Below are positions 47,301-54,228 of a DNA stretch of 64,000 nt, one piece after another (within the stretch, counting starts at the first letter, position 1; each line of letters opens with the position of its first letter). The notes under the pieces are model-generated. The model saw only the letters and a program-made list of their open reading frames with translations, made no database searches and was not told where the DNA came from. Origin of the DNA: CAYLUN01 sp964386865. GTDB taxonomy: Bacteria; Verrucomicrobiota; Kiritimatiellia; RFP12; UBA1067. The stretch is taken from NCBI GenBank assembly GCA_964386865.1, contig CAYLUN010000016.1, positions 1-64,000 of the forward strand, in the 5' to 3' direction. The position numbers were made by a program, and so were the translations under genes.

Positions 47301-50300
47301 ACTCACCACCCTGAACCACCGTCCACGTCGCTCCGTCATCCGCCGAGTACTCGATTCGAAGCAGCCCGTTGGTCTGCCACCCGGCCGGGTCTACGCTCCA
47401 CAGTACGGTTTGCGTGCCCCCCCAACGCTCGTCTCCTGCCGGAGCGTTGAGGTGGAGGTACTGGTTGGGGCGGCTCTTCGACGCCTCCGCTGTACCGCCA
47501 TAGGCGCCCAGGTTGATTCGTCCGGCGTTGGGCGAGGGCTCCGCTCCGACCGCATCCGACGTGGGACCCGCATCGATGGTCGGGCTGTGTACCGCGTCGG
47601 CGACCCACATCGTGGCGTCCGCATTCCAGCGCCCCCCGATGGATTTGACGTGAACGTCAAGATTCGTAACATCCGCGAACTGCGGGTCGACCGCGAAACT
47701 GTGCGCGTCGCGGCCGGAGGCGGCTTGCCACGCGGCCAGAGTCAGGTACGTGCTACTATAGCTCTCGCGGGCGGTGCTGGCCGAGCCCGTAACGAAGAAA
47801 TCGTTGTAGTCCGAGTAAGCGATGGCGCTGTTGTTGGCGACACTCTGATAGATGCAATAGCCTGCGGACTGTGAAAAGATGTTGTTCCGCAGTGTGATGG
47901 GTATGGTCAAGCTGCCCGTCCACCCCGGGGTGAGCCAGAATGAGCCGCTCAGGTTACCGTGAAACGTGTTGTTGACGACACTCAGGCTACCGCCGCTGCC
48001 TGAAGGCCAACTGGTCAGCAGGAGTCCCTTGTCGCAGGCCGCAATGACGTTCTGCATGACGACATGTCCCCCGCTGCCTTGCGCATGGATCCCCGCGTTA
48101 CACCCGGTGACGCGACAGTGCTGGATCGTGCAGTTCGCAGCCGAGGCGGCGTACACCCCCTTGTCGGCCGTCACGATGCGGAGATTCGCCAGGGCTACAT
48201 ACGAGCAGCCGGCCAGATGGAAGGCATAAGAGCCGGCCGACACGTTCGTCCGGTTGATCAGGCTTCCGACTGCGTTGGTGGAGCCGACGATCGATACAGG
48301 CGCGGATGCCGAACCGCTGTGCCCGCTGTTTATCACGATGTTCGAACTGAGGGTGTAGACTCCGCTGTCCACATAGATCACGCTGCCGGGAGCCGTGTTA
48401 TAGCCGTCCAGAACAGCCTGGATCGAGGCCTTGGGTGTCGCCGGTGATAGCCCATCGTTCGACTCGCTGCCCGCCGCCGTGCAGTACACGTCGTTCGTTG
48501 GATCATAGGTATCGTTGACATAGAAGAGCGGGACAGCCGCCATCGGGATTGATCTGATGACGAAGGGGCCGGTTGTTTGCGCGAACACGGTTGGTTCCTG
48601 ATTGCACACCAGGCGCAACACGTAGTTCGATCCGGCCGATAACGCGTGAAGATCCCAAGACCACGGCGAGCGCCAATGGCTGCGATTGGCCCCAGCCGCG
48701 ACAGCGATCCAGTTCGTGCCGCCGTCCGGCGAGTATTCCGCGCGGAGCGTATCGGACGCCTGCCACCCGGCACCGTGATAACGCCACGTCACGGCGCACT
48801 GCGCTTGCAGGACTTGTCCGGCCACCGGCTGGATGAGCGACAGGTAGCGAGCCGCAGGCGATTTCGATGCGAAGCCCGTGCCGCCGTAGACGCCTAGGTT
48901 AAGGCGGTTGCCGTTTGGAGCGGGCTCCGCTGAGGCATCGGCAATAGGATCTCCGGCGTCGATGCAGGGGCTGTTGGTGGCGTCGCCGGCCCATCCGCCC
49001 GCGCCGGCGCCTGCCAACGGATCCCACCGCCCGGCGCTCGACTTGAGATGAAAATCCCCTGCCCCCGGATTGGCAAACAGCGGGTCAACTTGCAGGTCAT
49101 CCGCTCCGACGAGTTGCGACGAACCATACTGGTCATTGTACGCTGATGACAAAGCCGAGGCACCCGTGGATGGCGCTGAAAGACACGTGCCGCCCGGCGC
49201 AACCAAAAGGGAGTTAGCAGCCCGGATGTCAGCCAGTTTGTTGTGGCGCCAATCGTTGTCCACGTTCGCGCACGTCTTCCCGCTTCCAGCCACCAGCGTC
49301 GATTGCTCGATGGCCGCATCCGTCACACTGACGCCCAAACACCGGCCACCAACTCCGTACACTAAACAGTGATCAAGGGTGCTGCGCTCATAGTAGCCCT
49401 CGTAGTACTCGCCTACAAGACTGATTGCATCACCGCTGCAACCCGTGACCGTTAGATTGCGGAAGGTGTGCGAACGCGGCTCCTTGGACCAGACCGCGCT
49501 CGCGCCTCCTGACATCGTCAGGTTCTCGATTTCGACATGTCGGGTGTAATATAACTGGAGTCCCACAATTCCGGGAGCGACTTGGAGACTCGCCTTGGCC
49601 GGTGCCGGCGGCCCTATGACACGCAGGGCATGGTCGGCATCGCCCTGATCGTGGTAGTCGAGCACGACCGTCTCGGCGAGCGAATACGTTCCGGCGTCCA
49701 CCCACACGGTGTCACCGCCCTTGACCGTGTAACACCGAAAGATTTCCGCCAGTGAGCGCTTGGGCGTACAGGGCGTCAAACCGTCGTTGGTGTCGTTGCC
49801 TACAGTCGTGCAATACACGTCCCCATTCGTGCCGGCATCATTGACATAGTAGTTGGTTGAAGCCGCCGCTCCGCAGGGAACATACGCCCAAAAGGTACCT
49901 TCATCGACCGACGTGTCGAACGGCAGCGGAGCGGTACCAGCGCTGGTCTGCCCGTTCCAGATGATGTCGAAGGTCGACACGGTTCCAACATCCCAAGCAG
50001 CGCTGTCGGTTACGCTGAGCCACCAGCGGTTGGTCCAGTCCGCCGGCAGATAGGTGGCAGCTTCCGTGATGTCCACCCACATGTCGATGGTCAGGCTGTC
50101 GCGTTCCAATCCGGTGACCAACAGTCGGGACCAGGAGGGCGAGGACTGCGATCCTACGCCGATTTTGACCGTGACGTTGTCGAGATTCCAGCCCCAGTAC
50201 GAATGCGACACCTTCCAGTGCGCCAATCCGGACGGCGCGTAGCCCACACGGTCTGTCATACGGTAGAACCCGAACGCGTAGGTTGTGAGAAAGGGCTCCG

Positions 50301-51177
50301 AGATCCAGGCGAAACCATTGGTGCCCCAGTCCGCACCCCACTGGTTGACGACTTTGTAGCCGCCCTTCCCGTTGAACTTGGTTTCGTCGTAACCGACGAG
50401 CGTCAGCGCATGATAGCCGGCGAGATTGGTGTCGCAGGAGGCCGGCATGAGGTAGTGACAGTTGGTCGGACAAAGGTCGTCGAACAGACCTGCCGAATAG
50501 GCCCCTCGCCGGTAGATCGGAAGGCCCACGTTACAGATGCCGCCGTCCGTCATGATGGCTTTCACCGCCTCGAAGACCTGCGGTGTCTCACCGTTGCCCA
50601 GGTAGTCCCACGCTGCGGCCCGGTACGGAATACCCTCGAGATACGCGTCCGCCGTCGGCCAGGTCAGATAGTCGGCGTCGTCATACGGTTGCGACGCAAA
50701 CGAAGCGCAGCCCTGGTTCAACACAAGGTTCAGGTTGCCTTCGAACGTGGACCCCTCGTCAAAGCCTTGAAGTTGGTTGTACAGGAACCGCGGGCTGAAC
50801 TGGTGAGCGGGATCGGCGAGACTCCAGCCGTGCTCCTTAGCCTCCTGATAACTCTTGGCGTAATACCCGACCGCCCAGGAGACGCATGAACCCTGTATCC
50901 CCTGATCGCCCACCGGCGGCAGACCGGCGCTGTTATCCGCAGTAGCGGCCAGCGCCAAGGGGACGCGAGCCATCTTCGCCCGCCTTTGTAGGATCTCTTG
51001 CAGGACGGTCGCAGCGGCTGGCGCTTGCGACGGAGGCGCGGGAATCAACCCCAAGCCCCGAATCTTCCCGCTCCCCTGTTTTGCCTTCTCAGTTACGGTC
51101 GCGTCCTGTTGCGCAAACAGGCTCACCACAGTGACACAGAACACGAGTCCAATGACCAGACGCAACGTGTATTTCAT
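38350..51177 (-). CDS. Giant (4,275-residue) secreted papain-like peptidase / beta-helix multidomain protein
   Basis: One uninterrupted frame. Signal peptide 'MKYTLRLVIGLVFCVTVVSL' is followed by a C1-type peptidase domain (about 80-320): Gln92 and Cys98 in 'GDQGIQGSCVSWAVGYY', His256 in 'GYHALTLVGYD', Asn278 in 'KVVNQWGADWG'. Five large modules begin near residues 440, 884, 1342, 1802 and 2250, each with 'YYVNDxxTxxDVYC', a right-handed beta-helix and a closing beta-sandwich ('APNGGEAW'-like). A sixth beta-helix with 'GGGVY' turns (about 2835), a PKD-like domain (about 3125), InlB-like repeats ('TQYVCSGWRGTGSVP'), a DUF2341-like and a LamG-like domain, and a Ca-binding-like 'DADCDGLLNWQEY' end follow. 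A GAGAAGG site precedes the ATG. Likely a surface adhesin or polymer-degrading protein. Confidence 0.88.
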   Translation of the reverse strand: MKYTLRLVIGLVFCVTVVSLFAQQDATVTEKAKQGSGKIRGLGLIPAPPSQAPAAATVLQEILQRRAKMARVPLALAATADNSAGLPPVGDQGIQGSCVSWAVGYYAKSYQEAKEHGWSLADPAHQFSPRFLYNQLQGFDEGSTFEGNLNLVLNQGCASFASQPYDDADYLTWPTADAYLEGIPYRAAAWDYLGNGETPQVFEAVKAIMTDGGICNVGLPIYRRGAYSAGLFDDLCPTNCHYLMPASCDTNLAGYHALTLVGYDETKFNGKGGYKVVNQWGADWGTNGFAWISEPFLTTYAFGFYRMTDRVGYAPSGLAHWKVSHSYWGWNLDNVTVKIGVGSQSSPSWSRLLVTGLERDSLTIDMWVDITEAATYLPADWTNRWWLSVTDSAAWDVGTVSTFDIIWNGQTSAGTAPLPFDTSVDEGTFWAYVPCGAAASTNYYVNDAGTNGDVYCTTVGNDTNDGLTPCTPKRSLAEIFRCYTVKGGDTVWVDAGTYSLAETVVLDYHDQGDADHALRVIGPPAPAKASLQVAPGIVGLQLYYTRHVEIENLTMSGGASAVWSKEPRSHTFRNLTVTGCSGDAISLVGEYYEGYYERSTLDHCLVYGVGGRCLGVSVTDAAIEQSTLVAGSGKTCANVDNDWRHNKLADIRAANSLLVAPGGTCLSAPSTGASALSSAYNDQYGSSQLVGADDLQVDPLFANPGAGDFHLKSSAGRWDPLAGAGAGGWAGDATNSPCIDAGDPIADASAEPAPNGNRLNLGVYGGTGFASKSPAARYLSLIQPVAGQVLQAQCAVTWRYHGAGWQASDTLRAEYSPDGGTNWIAVAAGANRSHWRSPWSWDLHALSAGSNYVLRLVCNQEPTVFAQTTGPFVIRSIPMAAVPLFYVNDTYDPTNDVYCTAAGSESNDGLSPATPKASIQAVLDGYNTAPGSVIYVDSGVYTLSSNIVINSGHSGSASAPVSIVGSTNAVGSLINRTNVSAGSYAFHLAGCSYVALANLRIVTADKGVYAASAANCTIQHCRVTGCNAGIHAQGSGGHVVMQNVIAACDKGLLLTSWPSGSGGSLSVVNNTFHGNLSGSFWLTPGWTGSLTIPITLRNNIFSQSAGYCIYQSVANNSAIAYSDYNDFFVTGSASTARESYSSTYLTLAAWQAASGRDAHSFAVDPQFADVTNLDVHVKSIGGRWNADATMWVADAVHSPTIDAGPTSDAVGAEPSPNAGRINLGAYGGTAEASKSRPNQYLHLNAPAGDERWGGTQTVLWSVDPAGWQTNGLLRIEYSADDGATWTVVQGGESVSVDAGQWAWDTTRHTNCWSARLRLTSLAEPGLWDQSQASFSVVNGGSRYYVNDGSTNDDVYCAAVGNDANDGRSPVTPKATAQAILTAYDLKPGDLLYLDTGYYPLSAGLTADVRHQGSAVAPIRIQGSTRGTVFQTATASMTALSVVGSYVEVDSLTLKGGAGISFSGAYCTAKNNVCIGPGSSGTGIVTEYGNVVQNNVLCGHALGIYARSGTAVINNTIWSSGSGITTDINGAYYFEFHSITVKNNIIRAQGGGKYCLYNGNIDVLGESDYNVLLATSGAVVGMWMYGGGNEQSYASVEEWADGMARQGWVFDRHSTGVDPLFANVSSNDFHLRSTAGRYDPSSGLPSSDPRAWLNDSCASPCLDAGDPADPVGEEPAPNGGQINIGAYGGTRCASKTPAGTRELALWAPGGGEVWMGRREICWRAFGSGWQNGDSIRLEYSADAGGTWIPIAGATGCEWSSGAFAWDTASLPSRPFYRIRATCNQDASVWAASSGNFTIYNHVIDYYVNDATTTGDVYCAAPGDDANDGLSAATPKATIQSILDVYDLAPGETVYVDTGLYMLTNDVVVTAADGGASGGYVTLCGSTHAEGTILDRNSPSNGCAAIRLAGCGLVRLERIGIRHAEHGVYGVPSTDCIVSQCRITDCVNGVRAAGGSNLQVANCVIVNNSYGVFANPMTLFVINNTFSGNLVAGFCYAYAGSTSQPNLTFRNNVFSQDSGWCLQSAQSKVNIVYSDYNVYDTTGTAGVASWAGSYPTLSAWQSGLGKESHSASGPACFADPSAGDFHLLSAGGRWDPAAQGWTNDAVSSPCLDAGSPSDPVGDEPEPNGGVRNVGAYGGTSEASKSPAGGKVTLVAPNGGEAWKGVRTIAWNVAHQGWADGDTVSLLFSADSGTNWIAIAGGAALPAQAQLFAWDVYSAPTGTHCRVKVVSDQDSNVWDVCDADFTISAGGAYFVNDTSITNDAWCTAPGDDANDGTSPATPKGTVQAVLAAYALVPGDVVRIDTGVYNLTSNIVVLAANGGTSASPVVFEASPFGVAVNRGDTNSGCYGWHVSGASNVVIRTATVTNRPGVPQCWMRVTGAYNGVVLQSGKGCRLSRCEAFGNLYSGVLVNGCVSPVLEYCLTRQTVDPVGGNGIRIQGGSSVTVRNCTLFGNGRYGLSFSQSAGYVAVNNIVCADGLGDMAWWVNGSTAARSDYNDIFVANGAYVGWCQGTNITTLARWRKATGGDPNSMEHAPLFVDPSGDDFHLQSTVGSYHAGVWLADGTDSPGLDAGDPAQAAGTEPTPNGGRVNLGAFGGTEQASQTPGRWLLMTTVGNREPLHAWEPLRWVAPGADWDSAETVHLDYSADAGLSWAPVQGATGLPYNAGSCWWDSRTVESGTQYLFRVVSDSVPALTNVTPRVYAVDNKGASPTLAWTGEWGYESGGVSPDGGVQGLATFTFRVTYSDADDDAPLSGFPQLLIRKSGAEIPGSPFAMTAADSGDLNYADGKTYSYAISTLVGGDDYEYAFAAQDSGGAPATGAPVTWHTGPRVEPTRLPASVIYVSLSGNPSFPYTNWLTAARDIQSAVNAGGDGSVVLVSNGVYQVSSQIVVNNGIAVRSVNGPATTVVDGGYPARYVRCFYLTHSNAVVEGLTITGGYASDSGGGVYLTGGGQIRNSIIRGNRTGTYGLGGGVYCGNGSRLENCLISGNSAGAGGGAYCIDSGVTRNCTITGNSGTSAGTHGGGLYCQNSAIINSIVYFNSVNNYENGSVYSYSNCCITPAVTGGGNISVNPLFMNAAEGNYRLTTNSPCVNTGMNQGVMFGVMDLDGHSRIAGGSVDMGAYEVGVLACDFTASPRQGPEPLAVVFTPLATGADLAGLRFQWDFNDDASNDLASVGAQPVTNTYLGARFYSVRVTAYTDAGETCAVVKTNYIQALQIPLVVSSLYGTVTPPRGTNTYDYLSYVPCSVLDSPVLSGVSTQYVCSGWRGTGSVPASGADTNVMVTLTNVSTIAWSWKTQYWFSATSGLNGGAVSTNGWYNRGSVALATAIPDSGYHFAGWAGDVPAQSQYSNPVMVAMSQARSIQATFESDATTYPLAVSSAWGAVAPERGTNWFAYGSSVPCAVQGSPVDLGGGTQYVCTGWSGTGSVPSSGTGTSVTATITRASSLIWNWQMVLDLGWPVNAVALVWTTGGNAPWFAQMSVTHDGGMAAQSGDINNSQTSWLETVMQGPALLTYWRKVSSEGNFDWLALYMDGVLQTGRISGNVDWQVQTNAIPVGVHTLRWQYSKDGSSSSGSDAGWLDEVRYSPRLDVSVSGMGAVDVPGGWYLLGSNVVVTATSLAHWHFDRWSGDTNGCSVSSNKISYAVDRPRAITACFSLDEQELVMRSAHGGLQWSLPVGFGMEIGFPGYTKSETLTNFPALVVLSTNIVGFSYAGFATTNAGVLRFTDAAGLRDLNYEIEEWNTNGNSYVWVQVPELSSSNDYIRAYWMTNGQSAPSSATNGAVWEGGFKGVWHLQESPANTSPQMRDSTTNANHGACQNMVGGDLIAGKVGGAVSLNGSSKYINCGNAASLQNTVGTLEAWIATSANDSTYRAIVCKQLAYGMFISNRSLIVYDWGNSVGRNTGFAIADGAWHHVAFSYQNNVSNGTAVYVDGRKILECTVKISGQTVGEYIGYGNSPSQYHNGLVDEVRASGSKRSGNWLWATWLNMASNAVFNSCGAVHPLYATNNGTKVCVTNSFPYGTEVTCALTNAAVSEGQGTQYVCEGWTMAGNAPVSGSGLSLTFPLTNNASLNWLWQTNYWLDVAAGGPGTVTPGSGWFARGCAPGVTAQPSNYYHFVAWTGTVTSALNPLSLTMNQPYLLSALFGENLATRGTPEWWLAQHGWTNDFNAAETTDADCDGLLNWQEYCAGTDPANPASVLRMTALGRAVRTNDHGYLPIAFQSVSNKAYVIQVAPAVTGVWLTVSEPIVAVSNRTQVLVRMLESMPQAFYRVSVSTPLQP
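43000..49865 (-). repeat. Five tandem coding modules (about 1.3-1.8 kb each)
   Basis: Within the giant gene, module starts lie near 49860, 48528, 47155, 45775 and 44430. Each opens with a (Y/F)(Y/F)VND...V/A(Y/W)C segment, then 'GNDANDGLSPATPKATIQ' and 'DTGVY'-type lines, then a beta-helix, then 'FHLxSxxGRWDP', 'PCLDAGDPxDPVGEEPxPNG' and 'NxGAYGGTxxASKSP'. The copies have diverged at the nucleotide level but keep domain order, which shows repeated internal duplication. Confidence 0.8.
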
Positions 51178-51506
51178 AACCTTCTCTCCCGCGCTTACGA
51201 CGGTGGATGCCCATACTAATTCAGGGCGAACGCTGTATTCTGCACAAATCGACGTTCACCTTCATCAGCGTCCCATAGCCAGTCACTGCAGAACGGAACT
51301 TAAGCCACCTTGACATAGCCACAAACGCTTAGCAATACTACAGTTAAACGAATCAATTATGTATTTGAGGAGGTTAAATGTCAACCTTCGCTTGATGTTG
51401 GATAGATGAAGCAAATAGGTGAATCAAGTAAACAAACGGCCTTGTCGTTCCCCCATCGGTTTAGTATTGTTTCGTGAAACCAATAAACACCGTCTCAACT
51501 CACGCG
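51178..51506. other. AT-rich intergenic region with promoter-like signals and a five-codon minigene
   Basis: This gap lies between the divergent giant gene and peptidase lipoprotein gene. It holds TTGACA (51310-51315) and AATACT (51334-51339) 18 bases apart, then a strong GAGGAGG site (51367-51373) before an ATG at 51378 that reads only five codons (MSTFA) to TGA at 51393-51395. A second candidate promoter, TTGTCG (51442-51447) and TATTGT (51465-51470) 17 bases apart, is well placed for the peptidase gene. No longer frame looks coding. Confidence 0.5.
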
Positions 51507-52463
51507 ATGCCAGTACGCATGTCTTTTTGCACTCTGTTAACCGCTGCATTCCTCGCCGGCTGCAGCGAGAAGTCCGGCAACGTGGCTCAACCCGCACGTG
51601 AGCCGCTCGCCTTCACCGCCGCTCAGGCTTCCAACGCGCTCGCGCACGTTGCGGCTTTCGTGACCGCTTGCACCCCGCGCGACGGCGGCACGCCGGGCGC
51701 GGAGCGCGCCGCCGTGTGGCTCCGCGACCGGCTCGCGACAAACGGCGTCGAGGCTGCCCTTGACCGGTTCACAGGCGAAACGCCCCGAGGGCCCAAACCC
51801 TATGCGAACGTCGTGGTGACCCTTCCCGGCGAGACCGACCGCTGGATCGTCTTGCTCTCTCACTTCGACACCATGCGCGGCGTGGGCGAAGGCTTTCAGG
51901 GGGCCAACGACGGGGGCTCGTCCACGGGCCTTCTGCTTGAACTCGCTGTCGCCCTCAAACGCTCTGCCCCGCTCCGGCACGGCGTGATTTGCGGCTTTAT
52001 GGACGGCGAGGAGTGCATGCTGGGGTACAGCGAGCGCGACGGGTTCCACGGCAGCAAGCGGCTCGCCAAGCAGCTGAAGGAGAAGATGACGAAGATTGAC
52101 GCCGTAATCCTGATGGATATGGTCGGCGACCGCGACTTGAAGCTCACGATTCCCCGCAACGGAACCGCCAGCCTGCGCGTGCTGGCGCTGGAGGCCGCCG
52201 AAGCCACGGGCAACCGCGACGCGATCGGCCTGTTCGACGGCGATATTTTCGACGACCACCAGGCGTTCCTCGACCGCGGCTACCCCGCAATCGACCTGAT
52301 CGACTTCGACTACGGCAGCCGCCCCGGCCTGAACGACTACTGGCACACGCCCAAGGACACGCTCGACAAGCTCTCCGCCGACAGCCTCCATGTCACCGGA
52401 CGCATTGTTCTGGAGATGGTGAGCCGGCTGGAGTCGGCGCGAGCCGGCGGCGCCGCGCGCTGA
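51507..52463 (+). CDS. M28-family zinc peptidase / glutaminyl-cyclase-like lipoprotein
   Basis: About 318 residues from the ATG at 51507; a GTG at 51474 and an ATG at 51519 are alternatives and none has a clear ribosome site. The signal 'MSFCTLLTAAFLAGC' ends in a lipobox. Metal and catalytic regions of the M28/glutaminyl-cyclase fold are visible in order: 'LLSHFDTMRG', 'GANDGGSSTGLLLELA', 'FMDGEECMLG', 'ILMDMVGDRDL' and 'YWHTPKDTLDKLS'. The pattern 'SHFDT...GANDGGSS...DGEE...DMVGD' is closer to glutaminyl-peptide cyclotransferases than to typical aminopeptidases, so either activity is possible. It is anchored in the envelope and is convergent with the PurF-like gene 31 bases away. Confidence 0.85.
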   Translation: MPVRMSFCTLLTAAFLAGCSEKSGNVAQPAREPLAFTAAQASNALAHVAAFVTACTPRDGGTPGAERAAVWLRDRLATNGVEAALDRFTGETPRGPKPYANVVVTLPGETDRWIVLLSHFDTMRGVGEGFQGANDGGSSTGLLLELAVALKRSAPLRHGVICGFMDGEECMLGYSERDGFHGSKRLAKQLKEKMTKIDAVILMDMVGDRDLKLTIPRNGTASLRVLALEAAEATGNRDAIGLFDGDIFDDHQAFLDRGYPAIDLIDFDYGSRPGLNDYWHTPKDTLDKLSADSLHVTGRIVLEMVSRLESARAGGAAR

Positions 52464-52494
52464 GCGCCTTCCGGCTGGATGTGCGCACGCCCAT

Positions 52495-53973
52495 CTACGC
52501 CAGAGCCGGCGTGCCGGCCGCGCAGGGGCTCTCGCAATGCGTGCAGCCGTGCGTGCAGCCGTTGGGCTTCGAGACGTCTTCGCCGGACCAGCAGTACGTG
52601 CACAAGCTCGCTTTGGGCAAGTCGATCGCTTCGACCAGATCGTCCAAGCGCTGGTAGGCGAGCGAGGCGAGCCCGAGCCGCTGGCGGATGCGACCGACCA
52701 TTTCCTTGAAGGGCTGTCCGTCCGGATCGCGGTAGGCCGCCACGTCCGCGTTGTCGCCCTCGATCTCCCGGATCGTGCGACGCGTGGCGAGGTCGAACTC
52801 GTTTTTCGAGCGCGAGAAATTCAGGAAGCGGCACTGGTACAGAAGCGGCGGGCAGGCGATGCGCATGTGAATCTCCTTCGCGCCGTCGTCGTACAGCCGC
52901 TTCACCTGGTCGCGCAGCTGCGTGCCGCGCACGATGGAGTCGTCGCAGAACACGAGCCGCTTGCCCTTGATCAGGCCGGGCACGGGGATGAGCTTCATCT
53001 GCGCGATCAGCTCGCGCTCGCGCTGGTCCGGCGGCATGAAGCTCCGTGGCCACGTCGGCGTGTATTTCACGAACGGCCGGGAGTAGCGGATGCCCGCCTG
53101 CGCCGCATAGCCCAGCGCATGCCCAACGCCCGAGTCCGGCACGCCGCCCACCGAGTCCGCCTCGACCGGGTTCCGCCGCGCCAGCGCGCCGCCGCACCGG
53201 TAGCGCGACACCTCCACGTTGCGCCCCTCGTACGAAGAGGCCGGGTAGCCGAAGTACACCCACAGGAACGAGCACACCGCCATCTGGCTGCCGGGCTGGA
53301 GCGCGGTGTGCGCGCCATCGGGCTCACAGACGACCATCTCGCCCGGCCCCAGCTCGCGGCTCACCACGTAGCCGAGGTTCGGAAAACTGCACGTCTCCAT
53401 GGCCACGGCCATCGCACCGTCTTTCTGCCCCAAAATGACGGGCGTGCGACCGTAGCGGTCACGCACGGCGTAGAGCGTGCCCTTCTCGGTGAGCACGAGC
53501 ATTGAGCACGAGCCCTCAATCTTCTCTTGCGCGTAGCGAACACCTTTCTCAAACGTCTCCTGCGAGTTGATCAGCATCGCCACGAGCTCGGTGGGGTTAA
53601 TGCCGCCCCGGCTCATCTCCGAGAACTGCGCAGAGCGTGTCGTGTACAGCTCACGCATCAGCGACGCCAGGTTCGTCAGCACGCCCACGGTGATGATCGC
53701 GTAGACGCCCAGATGGGACGCGATGATCAGCGGCTGATCCTCGTTGTCGCTGATCACGCCGATCCCGAACCGTCCCTTAAAGCGCCGGAAGTCGGCCTCG
53801 AACTTCGTCCGAAACTGGGAGTTGGATATGTCGTGGATGGCCCGCTGGAAGCCGCCCTCGTCTAGCACGGCCATGCCGCCGCGCATGGTTCCGAGATGCG
53901 AGTGATAATCCGTTCCGAAGAAGAGATCCGCCACACAGTCCGTCTTTGAGACAACACCAAAGAATCCGCCCAT
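52495..53973 (-). CDS. Amidophosphoribosyltransferase-like protein lacking the N-terminal Cys nucleophile
   Basis: A 492-residue PurF homologue. PurF normally begins M-C-G-I-F-G, where Cys2 is the glutaminase nucleophile; here the start reads MGGFFGVV, with Gly in that place. The ATG at 53973 has a perfect AAGGAGG site five bases upstream, so the start is secure. The rest of the Ntn domain is recognisable ('DYHSHLGTMRGGMAV', 'VRDRYGRTPVILG'). The phosphoribosyltransferase domain keeps the PRPP loop 'LVFCDDSIVRGTQLRDQ' (Asp344, Asp345). Cys234, 381, 458 and 461 align with the [4Fe-4S] ligands of Bacillus PurF. The tail adds Cys473, 477, 480 and 484. Glutamine-dependent activity is unlikely; ammonia-dependent activity or a regulatory role is possible. 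No other pur gene is nearby. Confidence 0.88.
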   Translation of the reverse strand: MGGFFGVVSKTDCVADLFFGTDYHSHLGTMRGGMAVLDEGGFQRAIHDISNSQFRTKFEADFRRFKGRFGIGVISDNEDQPLIIASHLGVYAIITVGVLTNLASLMRELYTTRSAQFSEMSRGGINPTELVAMLINSQETFEKGVRYAQEKIEGSCSMLVLTEKGTLYAVRDRYGRTPVILGQKDGAMAVAMETCSFPNLGYVVSRELGPGEMVVCEPDGAHTALQPGSQMAVCSFLWVYFGYPASSYEGRNVEVSRYRCGGALARRNPVEADSVGGVPDSGVGHALGYAAQAGIRYSRPFVKYTPTWPRSFMPPDQRERELIAQMKLIPVPGLIKGKRLVFCDDSIVRGTQLRDQVKRLYDDGAKEIHMRIACPPLLYQCRFLNFSRSKNEFDLATRRTIREIEGDNADVAAYRDPDGQPFKEMVGRIRQRLGLASLAYQRLDDLVEAIDLPKASLCTYCWSGEDVSKPNGCTHGCTHCESPCAAGTPALA

Positions 53974-54033
53974 ATCGCCTCCTTCATTCGTTTCCGCCGC
54001 ACGCGCCAGCCACCCGCATACCCAGCGCGCAGA

Positions 54034-54062
54034 ACTGTACCGCTTTTCACCCCATACGCCAA
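54034..54062 (-). promoter_or_regulatory. Candidate promoter for the PurF-like gene
   Basis: On the minus strand TTGGCG (54062-54057) and TACAGT (54039-54034) are 17 bases apart, about 60 bases upstream of the ATG. Confidence 0.42.
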
Positions 54063-54157
54063 TCCGAAAAAACAACAAATTCGTCGCCTGGACAATATTG
54101 TCGCATCCGCCCCTCCCCACGTGCGCCGCCCCTGGTACCCGGAACTCCGGTTTCCAG

Positions 54158-54186
54158 TTGCCCACATCCGGCCGCTCAAGTATGCT
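54158..54186 (+). promoter_or_regulatory. Candidate promoter for the AsmA-like/miaB operon
   Basis: TTGCCC (54158-54163) and TATGCT (54181-54186) are 17 bases apart, about 42 bases upstream of the ATG at 54229. Confidence 0.5.
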
Positions 54187-54228
54187 ACTGGCGAGTTATA
54201 CACGGATTGTGACCTTACTGGCTGAAGC

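Noticed and set aside
38350..51177. Possibility that the giant frame is several genes or an assembly artefact
   Set aside because: There is no stop or frameshift, one signal peptide at the front, diverged rather than identical modules, and a plausible domain order; kept as one gene.
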